A stretch of DNA of 5,488 nt from contig DPJQ01000045.1 of the NCBI GenBank assembly GCA_003542935.1, forward strand, positions 679 through 6,166, in the 5' to 3' direction. The notes beneath the pieces were generated by a model that did no database searches, was not told the origin of the DNA, and worked only from the letters and a program-made list of their open reading frames with translations. Below are positions 1-4,243 of this stretch, in pieces. Within the stretch, counting starts at the first letter, position 1. Every line of letters starts with the position of its first letter. The stretch comes from Lachnospiraceae bacterium. Its GTDB lineage: Bacteria; Bacillota; Clostridia; Lachnospirales; Lachnospiraceae. The translations under genes and the position numbers were made by a program.

Positions 1-639
1 GTTATTTTTCTGATCCAGGAAAAAGCCCGTCTTCTGCCCATCCCTCACATCCACATGATATCGGACGCCGTTCTCCTTGATCAGCACATCCGTATCAAAG
101 GGCTCCCCGATAAATCCCTTGTACAGCTCCATGCCCTCCTGTTTACGGACTTTTGCGTCGCTGCGTTCATAGACACCCCGTACGGTAATACCGTCCTCCG
201 CCAGCGTCTCCTTTAAATACCCGAGGATCCGCCCTTTCAGGCGGTCGATGCCAAGGGCCAGAGACTGCACCACCAGCACGTCGGCAAACTTGTCCACCAC
301 CAGCCCCGGCAGGAAATCCGCCTCCCCGAAGATCACCCGGCAGCTCGACGTATCCACCACCCGTTTCCGGTATTCCCAGGCCCGGCGCACCCGCATCCGC
401 AGAAAAGCTTCGTCGATCTCCTGCTCCACCCGCCGGGTCATCATGCGGATGCGTATCTTCGACCGGCTGTTGATAAAGCCACGTCCCAGGGGATAGCCGT
501 CAAAGTCCCTGACGATCACCATATCCCCGTCTACGAAACTCCCCATCACCGAACCGATCTCATTATCATATACCCAGAGCCCGCCCGCTTTCAGCGAACG
601 GCCCTCTCCCTTTTTCAATGTCACTGTCGCCGTACCCAT
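1..639 (-). CDS. Class I SAM-dependent 23S rRNA methyltransferase, RlmI-like (COG1092), 3' part outside window
   Basis: This is the N-terminal 213 residues of a gene that runs off the left edge in frame. Residues about 3-70 form a PUA RNA-binding domain (the segment KAGGLWVYDNEIG, then GDMVIVRDFDGYPLGRGFIN). They are followed by the linker seen in this family with GEADFLPGLVVDKF at 105-118, the VRGVYERSDAKVRKQEG segment near 153-169, and the hallmark GQKTGFFLDQ at 201-210. Family members are about 390 residues, so roughly half is visible; the SAM-binding Rossmann core lies beyond the edge. The ATG at 637-639 is well placed, with GGAGGAG five bases upstream. E. coli RlmI makes m5C1962 in 23S rRNA. 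From memory, a Firmicutes relative (RlmQ/YwbD) makes m7G instead, so the methylated base cannot be assigned here. Family assignment is firm; exact target is not. Confidence 0.93.
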   Translation of the reverse strand, partial: MGTATVTLKKGEGRSLKAGGLWVYDNEIGSVMGSFVDGDMVIVRDFDGYPLGRGFINSRSKIRIRMMTRRVEQEIDEAFLRMRVRRAWEYRKRVVDTSSCRVIFGEADFLPGLVVDKFADVLVVQSLALGIDRLKGRILGYLKETLAEDGITVRGVYERSDAKVRKQEGMELYKGFIGEPFDTDVLIKENGVRYHVDVRDGQKTGFFLDQKNN

Positions 640-686
640 AGCTCTCCTCCTCGCCCTGTGCGCCTTTTTCTGTATGATTCTCCGCC

Positions 687-717
687 AGTATAACACAGTT
701 TCCGCTTTCTCTGCCAG
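687..717 (-). promoter_or_regulatory. Probable extended -10 promoter for the rRNA methyltransferase gene
   Basis: Read on the minus strand there is TGTTATACT (687-695), a TG-n extended -10 box. A weak -35 candidate, CTGGCA, lies at 712-717 with a long 19-base spacer. Extended -10 promoters tolerate poor -35 boxes, so this is plausible. The predicted start would give an mRNA leader of about 40 bases containing the GGAGGAG site. Confidence 0.5.
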
Positions 718-760
718 CTTCTTCCCAAAATAAAGCCTGGAAATGCCAACAGATAAAGTC

Positions 761-789
761 TTTACACCTTTCGTGCTTGTTGTTATAAT
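761..789 (+). promoter_or_regulatory. Strong sigma-A-type promoter for the tandem small-protein genes
   Basis: TTTACA at 761-766 and a perfect TATAAT at 784-789 are separated by the optimal 17 bases. Transcription would start near 796, giving a leader of about 45 bases before the ATG at 841. The leader contains a short GCGC-loop-GCGC hairpin (807-819), too small to call a riboswitch. This is the best promoter in the window and suggests that the two 60-aa proteins are made in quantity. Confidence 0.82.
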
Positions 790-840
790 ACAGTTTATCA
801 GGAATTGCGCGTCATGCGCCATTAGAAAGCAGGTGGTTAA

Positions 841-1023
841 ATGACTGAAAAAGAAATGCTCAAGCTGTCTGTAGAAGAATTTTCCAGACTTCAGCGCTTC
901 ATGTCCCTGGCTGATAAGAACAGTGAAGTCTACAAAGCAATGAAAGAAAGGTACATCGACCTGAAAGTTATCCTCACCACTTCCGGCGTGAACTTGACAG
1001 AACTGGACAGATTAAAGGAATAA
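841..1023 (+). CDS. Small conserved-looking helical protein of unknown function, copy 1 of a tandem pair
   Basis: It encodes 60 residues with no signal peptide, membrane segment or cysteine. The sequence reads as two or three amphipathic helices: about 3-27, then 28-46 (containing MKERYIDLKVIL), a TSGVN turn, and a short acidic/basic C-terminal helix (NLTELDRLKE). Coding status is supported by a ribosome binding site (GAAAGCAGGTGG, ending four bases before ATG), a near-perfect promoter upstream, and above all by a downstream paralogue that is 39/60 identical without a gap, with mostly conservative differences. GC is about 42%, clearly lower than lysR further right (about 60% in a sampled line). 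I do not recognise a named family. It is probably a cytoplasmic small protein, perhaps oligomeric; no function can be assigned. Confidence 0.85.
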   Translation: MTEKEMLKLSVEEFSRLQRFMSLADKNSEVYKAMKERYIDLKVILTTSGVNLTELDRLKE

Positions 1024-1058
1024 GGTGCTGCCACAACATAAAGAAAGCAGGTATCCAT

Positions 1059-1241
1059 ATGACTGAAAAAGAATTGCTGCAGAAAAATATTGAAGAATTT
1101 GCCCGGCTGCAAAACTACATGGTTCTTGTAGAAAAAAACTCCGATGCTTACAGGGTCATGAAAGGGCGCTATATAGAATTAAAAGTTATCCTGACCGCAT
1201 CCGGCATTAACCTGACGGAGCTGGACGTTATTAAAGAATAA
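1059..1241 (+). CDS. Small conserved-looking helical protein of unknown function, copy 2 of a tandem pair
   Basis: This 60-residue paralogue of the gene 35 bases upstream keeps the same MTEKE start, the central YxxMKxRYIxLKVILTxSGxNLTELD block and the same KE C-terminus. Differences concentrate in the first helix and the 25-37 region (D/E, V/I and S/A exchanges plus K35/G-type changes), the pattern expected for selected protein-coding divergence. The GAAAGCAGGT ribosome-binding stretch sits six bases before the ATG, exactly as in copy 1. No separate promoter fits in the 35-base gap, so the pair is very likely one bicistronic mRNA ended by the hairpins at 1251-1335. There are no cysteines, transmembrane helix or signal peptide. 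Function is unknown. Confidence 0.85.
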   Translation: MTEKELLQKNIEEFARLQNYMVLVEKNSDAYRVMKGRYIELKVILTASGINLTELDVIKE

Positions 1242-1250
1242 CCCGTCCAC

Positions 1251-1279
1251 GCAAAAATCCGCCGTCGGCGCCTTTTTGC
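1251..1279 (+). terminator. Hairpin terminator after the tandem small-protein genes
   Basis: GCAAAAA (1251-1257) pairs with TTTTTGC (1273-1279). After a two-base internal mismatch on each side, CGCC (1260-1263) pairs with GGCG (1267-1270) around a GTC loop. A GC core flanked by A and T tracts fits an intrinsic terminator that could act in both directions. It begins nine bases after the stop codon of the second small gene. Confidence 0.62.
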
Positions 1280-1294
1280 ATATTGAGGTATACC

Positions 1295-1335
1295 AAGTGT
1301 AAAGCCCGTCGTCATTCATGAGCTTTACACTTTTT
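1295..1335 (+). terminator. Second hairpin with T run, terminator or attenuator ahead of mscS
   Basis: An 11-base perfect stem, 1295-1305 with 1322-1332 (core GTGTAAAGC/GCTTTACAC), encloses a 16-base loop and runs into TTTTT (1331-1335). The stem is AU-rich, so it may be a moderate terminator. It is either a backup terminator for the small-gene operon or an attenuator in a leader read through into mscS, whose ATG is 40 bases further on. Confidence 0.58.
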
Positions 1336-1375
1336 GCATGCTCCGCCGCCATCCATATAAAGAAAGGGAAATTTT

Positions 1376-2266
1376 ATGCCATACTTAATAGCCGCCTCCG
1401 ATGTGCCGGAGGAAGCCAAGAAACTGACCAAAGAAACGCTGAAAAAAATCCTGTCGCTGGTTTTCGACAATAAACTGTACTACGCGTTGTTCCTTCTGGC
1501 CCTCATGCTGATCACTTTAAAAATCATCGGCCTGTGTTTCCGGCCATTCCGGAAAAAAAACAGCATCCATATGAGCTTCCTGAAAAGCGTAATACAGGCC
1601 ATGACGGCCATCGCCTTTTTGCTGCAGATCGGAAGCCTGTCGGATACATTTACCAAATTTTCCAGTTCCATCCTGATGTCCTCCTCCCTGATCGTGGTGG
1701 TGCTGGGCTTTGTCTTCCAGGAGGGCCTGTCCAATATCGTCCATGGGTTCATCCTGATCATCTTCAAGCCCTTCGATCTGGGCGACCGGGTGAAGATCAC
1801 CATTGACGGGCAGCAGATCTCCGGTTATGTGAAAAATATCAATCTGCGCAACACTATCATTCAGAATGTGGCCAACAACAGCTTTGTGATCATCCCCAAC
1901 GCGAAAATGGATCTGGGGGTCATCGACAACAGCTATTTTGACGCCGACTCCGTCAACTCCAATTTTTTGGATATCAGCGTGACTTATGAGTCCGATCTGG
2001 AAAAAGCCTGCGCGATCATGTCCGAATGCATCACCCGCCATCCCCTGGTACGGGAGGCCAGAAAGCCGGAAGACCGGGACAAGCCCGTGGATATAGTCGT
2101 CTGCAATCTGGCCGACAGCGGTATTGCCCTGCGGGCCAGCGTTGTCACCAAAACCATTGAGGAAAATTTCGGGGCCTGCAGCGATATCCGCAGGGAACTG
2201 GTCTATCGTTTTTCACAGGAAGAGGACGTGGATTTTGCCTATCCCCACGTTGTGGTCAAATCCTGA
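1376..2266 (+). CDS. MscS-family small-conductance mechanosensitive ion channel
   Basis: This 296-residue membrane protein has the compact MscS layout. A short charged N-terminus is followed by membrane helix 1 (about 34-55), helix 2 (about 67-88) and the pore-lining helix 3 (about 97-130), which leads into the family signature FQEGLSNIVHGFILIIFKPFDLGDRV (split near 114-139). In the cytoplasmic beta domain IIPNAKM (172-178) matches the conserved IPN segment, and a C-terminal alpha/beta part follows to residue 296. The closest textbook counterpart is E. coli MscS (286 aa, QGSLSN...RPF..GE). Such channels open on membrane tension and release solutes during hypo-osmotic shock. The ATG has AGAAAGGG eight bases upstream. 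The pore helix carries unusual serine clusters (SSS, SSS at 96-104) instead of a glycine/alanine zipper, so gating or selectivity may differ. Family assignment is firm. Confidence 0.94.
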   Translation: MPYLIAASDVPEEAKKLTKETLKKILSLVFDNKLYYALFLLALMLITLKIIGLCFRPFRKKNSIHMSFLKSVIQAMTAIAFLLQIGSLSDTFTKFSSSILMSSSLIVVVLGFVFQEGLSNIVHGFILIIFKPFDLGDRVKITIDGQQISGYVKNINLRNTIIQNVANNSFVIIPNAKMDLGVIDNSYFDADSVNSNFLDISVTYESDLEKACAIMSECITRHPLVREARKPEDRDKPVDIVVCNLADSGIALRASVVTKTIEENFGACSDIRRELVYRFSQEEDVDFAYPHVVVKS

Positions 2267-2282
2267 CCTTTTGCCTGATGAT

Positions 2283-2338
2283 ACAGCGTCACACAATGAA
2301 CAATGGCTGCATCTGTTCTTTGTGCTGACGCTGTTTTT
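2283..2338 (+). terminator. Long hairpin terminator downstream of mscS, between convergent genes
   Basis: ACAGCGTCA (2283-2291) pairs with TGACGCTGT (2326-2334). The helix then continues through a single bulged C (2325) with 2292-2302 pairing to 2314-2324, one T-T mismatch and an 11-base loop: 19 base pairs in all. A T run (2334-2338) follows on the plus strand, so it mainly ends mscS. On the minus strand there is no good T run, but the permease mRNA would fold the same way and may use it as its 3' end. Its right arm ends just eight bases from the permease stop codon. Confidence 0.8.
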
Positions 2339-2341
2339 CTG

Positions 2342-3253
2342 TCATCCCACCGTACTGTCTGTCCGGGCAAATGTATGCTTTTCCGGAATTGCATGGAGCA
2401 GCATGGCCGCCAGTACCAGAAAGGCCCCGATGATAAAATTGACCGTCAATTTCTCGTGGAGCAGCAAAATTCCCAGCAGCATGGAAGTCAGGGGCTGCAC
2501 CGGATAAAAGGACGCACAATAGGTCGCCTCCGTCTTTGCCAGCGCCCGGTTCCAGAGCAGATGGGAAACCGCCGTACAGACCACACAGATATAGGCAATG
2601 GGCAGCAGCAGGGACGGTGTAATCTCCACGGATGTCCCTGTAACTCTCATAAACACCAGGGACGAAGGCAGGGAAAACAGGGCTGCAATGCCCATGCCGC
2701 TGCCCGTCACCAGGATCGGATCATATCGGGCCGCCAGTCTCTTTATATGGACGGTGGTATAGGACCATACGATCAGGGAAAATACACAACAGAATATCCC
2801 GAACCCCGATATGCCGCCCCCGGGGTTCCCGATGATCACTGCCGCGCCGGCCACGGCCGTTCCCAGGGAAGCCACATCCTTTTTCGGCATCCGTTCCCCC
2901 AGAAACAGCATGGCAAATAAAGAAATAAAAATGGGGCTCAGCGCATTGATCAGAGACGAGAAAGACGCATTGGCATACTGTATCCCCAAAAGCAGGGCTG
3001 CATTTGACAGAAAATAACCCAATATGCCCACCAGCAGCAGTTCCTTCCTGTCCTCCCGGCGGATTTTACCCAGGCGGCGCAGTCTGGCTATCCCCAAAAG
3101 CAGCAGGGATGAGACTGCAAAACGCAAAAACAGTAGAAACAGAGCCGGAACATGGGGCAATACTACCCGTCCGGCCACATACAGGCTCCCCCAAATCATT
3201 ACCGTTAGAAGCAGTACCGGCTGGCTTCTGTCCTTTTCTGATATTTTCATCAT
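2342..3253 (-). CDS. EamA/DMT-family permease (RhaT/YdcZ-like drug/metabolite transporter superfamily)
   Basis: The 303-residue protein is almost entirely hydrophobic, with about ten membrane helices arranged as two EamA repeats, roughly residues 11-142 and 150-290. Family features visible are WGSLYVAGR (21-29) in helix 1, LRF at 43-45, the ASFSSLINALSPIFISLFAMLFLGE segment ending repeat one (about 96-120) and its counterpart ASFYPVQPLTSMLLGILLLHEKLT ending repeat two (about 247-270). Length is typical. The start was taken at the first of two adjacent ATGs (3251-3253); AAGGAG lies five bases upstream of it. Proteins of this family export or import amino acids, nucleosides and other metabolites; the substrate cannot be read from sequence. 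It is divergent from a LysR-type regulator, which probably controls it. Confidence 0.93.
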   Translation of the reverse strand: MMKISEKDRSQPVLLLTVMIWGSLYVAGRVVLPHVPALFLLFLRFAVSSLLLLGIARLRRLGKIRREDRKELLLVGILGYFLSNAALLLGIQYANASFSSLINALSPIFISLFAMLFLGERMPKKDVASLGTAVAGAAVIIGNPGGGISGFGIFCCVFSLIVWSYTTVHIKRLAARYDPILVTGSGMGIAALFSLPSSLVFMRVTGTSVEITPSLLLPIAYICVVCTAVSHLLWNRALAKTEATYCASFYPVQPLTSMLLGILLLHEKLTVNFIIGAFLVLAAMLLHAIPEKHTFARTDSTVG

Positions 3254-3280
3254 TACCTCTCCTTGAACTTACTTCATCAT

Positions 3281-3310
3281 TTGCCTTGATTATAGAAACG
3301 GTGTTATAAT
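3281..3310 (+). promoter_or_regulatory. Probable promoter of the LysR-type regulator gene
   Basis: TTGCCT (3281-3286) and a perfect TATAAT (3305-3310) are 18 bases apart. The start would fall near 3317, leaving a leader of about 57 bases that contains the operator-like palindrome at 3336-3356. Another TATAAT at 3351-3356 has a poor -35 and would start transcription on top of the ribosome binding site, so it is less likely. Confidence 0.5.
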
Positions 3311-3317
3311 AAATCAA
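3289..3317 (-). promoter_or_regulatory. Promoter of the EamA permease gene
   Basis: Read on the minus strand, TTGATT (-35, 3312-3317) and a perfect TATAAT (-10, 3289-3294) are 17 bases apart. Transcription would begin near 3282, giving a leader of about 30 bases with AAGGAG. The -10 element is one arm of a degenerate palindrome (3289-3310), so a regulator bound there would touch polymerase directly. Confidence 0.72.
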
Positions 3318-3335
3318 ATATCACTTTTTTATCTT

Positions 3336-3356
3336 ATTATAGTTTTAAACTATAAT
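3336..3356. promoter_or_regulatory. Perfect palindrome, probable LysR-type regulator operator
   Basis: ATTATAGTTT and AAACTATAAT form a perfect inverted repeat around one central T (3346). Inside it ATAG-N7-CTAT gives the LysR-type T-N11-A motif (T3340, A3352). The centre lies about 64 bases upstream of the predicted permease start, the usual recognition-site position for activation by this family. The same site is downstream of the predicted lysR start, suited to autorepression. Binding by this particular regulator is inferred. Confidence 0.7.
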
Positions 3357-3373
3357 CATACGGGAGAATAACC

Positions 3374-4231
3374 ATGACCCTGAATCAACTGACCTATTTT
3401 CAAAAACTGGCCGAGACCCGGCACATGGGGCGGGCTGCCGAAGAACTGCTGATCAGCCAGCCCAGCTTAAGCGTATCCATGGCGCATTTGGAGGAGGAAC
3501 TGGGGCTCGTCCTGTTCGACCGGACCGGACGGCGCATGGCACTGACCCCCGACGGGGAAATTTTTCTCGGACATGTCAAAAACATCCTGCGGGAAGTGGA
3601 GGAAGCACGGCTCCATATGCTCTCCCTGTCAGATCACTGCCGCTGCCACATCCGCCTGGGATGTATCGCGCCTCTTTTTGACGTCTATCTTCCCGAAAAA
3701 ATGCGGGCCTTTCTGGATCTTCCCGGCAATGAGAAAATTCAGTTTGCCCTCGACGCCGGACAGACACCGGAGCTGGTTCGGCGGTTGAAAAACGGTGTCT
3801 ACGACCTGCTGCTCTGCTCCCGGTGGGAGGACGACGAACTGGCACAGACACCGATACTGGCCCAGGAACTGGTTCTGCTGGGTCCTGCGGATGACCGGAC
3901 ACCCCCTGCCTCCTGGCAGGAACTGGCGGACCTCCCGCTGATCGGATACGAGGATCAATCCGCCATGGCGCAGATGCTGGAGCATATGGCCGCGACGGAA
4001 CACATTACACTCTCTTACGTCTACCGGGCCCCCAACGAGGAGGCCATCGCCGCTCTGGTCTCCCACGGCTTCGGTTTCGCCGTCGTTCCCCGGGTGACAA
4101 CGTTGCAGCACTATACCGTATCCTGCCATCCTCTCCCCGGCAACGGCCATGTCCGGCAGATCTATCTGGCTACACTGAAAAACCGCCGCTGCACAGGAGC
4201 AGCACGGCGGTTTATGGAATTTCTTGTATGA
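3374..4231 (+). CDS. LysR-family transcriptional regulator
   Basis: The protein has 285 residues, slightly short for the family (about 290-310) but complete. Residues 1-60 are the winged helix-turn-helix: MTLNQLTYFQKLAETRHMGRAAE, then ISQPSLSVSMAHLEEELGLVLFDR as recognition region and the TPDGEIF wing. Residues about 61-88 form the linker helix, and 92-285 the periplasmic-binding-protein-like effector domain, with the typical VSHGFGFAVVPR near 229-240. GGGAG lies seven bases before the ATG. It is divergent from the EamA permease across 120 bases containing a perfect T-N11-A palindrome. The likely role is effector-dependent activation of the permease plus control of its own gene. The effector is unknown. 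The 3' end of the coding sequence carries a hairpin that seems to terminate the convergent gene. Confidence 0.94.
   Translation: MTLNQLTYFQKLAETRHMGRAAEELLISQPSLSVSMAHLEEELGLVLFDRTGRRMALTPDGEIFLGHVKNILREVEEARLHMLSLSDHCRCHIRLGCIAPLFDVYLPEKMRAFLDLPGNEKIQFALDAGQTPELVRRLKNGVYDLLLCSRWEDDELAQTPILAQELVLLGPADDRTPPASWQELADLPLIGYEDQSAMAQMLEHMAATEHITLSYVYRAPNEEAIAALVSHGFGFAVVPRVTTLQHYTVSCHPLPGNGHVRQIYLATLKNRRCTGAARRFMEFLV
4178..4213 (-). terminator. Terminator for the convergent minus-strand gene, embedded in the 3' end of lysR
   Basis: AAACCGCCG (4180-4188) pairs with CGGCGGTTT (4205-4213). After a two-base bulge (4203-4204) the stem continues with CTGC/GCAG (4189-4192, 4199-4202) around a six-base loop. 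Read on the minus strand, the stem is followed by TTTTT (4182-4178), a classic intrinsic terminator. On the plus strand no T run follows. It sits about 30-65 bases past the stop of the minus-strand gene, inside codons of lysR. Confidence 0.75.
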
Positions 4232-4243
4232 CTGACCATGTTT

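Larger units (their letters stand above)
825..1241 (+). repeat. Tandem gene duplication, unit length 218 bases
   Basis: The ribosome-binding stretch GAAAGCAGGT recurs at 825-834 and 1043-1052, and the two ATGs lie at 841 and 1059, so both offsets are exactly 218 bases. The proteins align over all 60 residues without a gap. The duplicated unit therefore contained the ribosome binding site and the whole gene. DNA identity is strongest at the 5' end (ATGACTGAAAAAGAA in both) and in the LKVILT-to-TELD part. At 65% protein identity, the duplication is old rather than recent. Confidence 0.8.

Noticed and set aside
248..496. An 82-residue Ser/Thr/Arg-rich open frame on the plus strand
   Set aside because: It is a shadow of the rRNA methyltransferase gene on the other strand.
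790..840. Possible riboswitch or structured leader ahead of the small genes
   Set aside because: The leader is about 45 bases with only a four-pair GCGC hairpin, too short for any known riboswitch class.
930..1112. A 60-residue minus-strand frame the same length as the small proteins
   Set aside because: The equal length is chance; it spans parts of both small genes antisense and has no ribosome binding site or promoter.
841..1241. Toxin-antitoxin or Spo0E-like small-protein pair
   Set aside because: The two proteins are paralogues of each other rather than a toxin with a DNA-binding antitoxin, and the SQELD motif of Spo0E-like phosphatases is absent.
1517..2041. A 174-residue open frame on the minus strand opposite mscS
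   Set aside because: It lies wholly antisense to a clear MscS family gene, has a histidine/aspartate-rich unnatural composition and no ribosome binding site; it is a shadow of the real gene.
2254..2272. Small GGTCA/TGACC hairpin followed by TTTT at the end of mscS
   Set aside because: The stem has only five pairs and overlaps the stop codon; the long hairpin at 2283-2338 is a far better terminator.
2303..2920. A 205-residue open frame on the plus strand opposite the permease
   Set aside because: It is antisense to the EamA permease, starts inside the terminator hairpin and reads as a low-complexity Gly/Gln/Arg/His mixture typical of a shadow frame.
3629..4150. A 173-residue open frame on the minus strand opposite lysR
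   Set aside because: It is antisense to a textbook LysR regulator in GC-rich DNA, where long accidental frames are expected.
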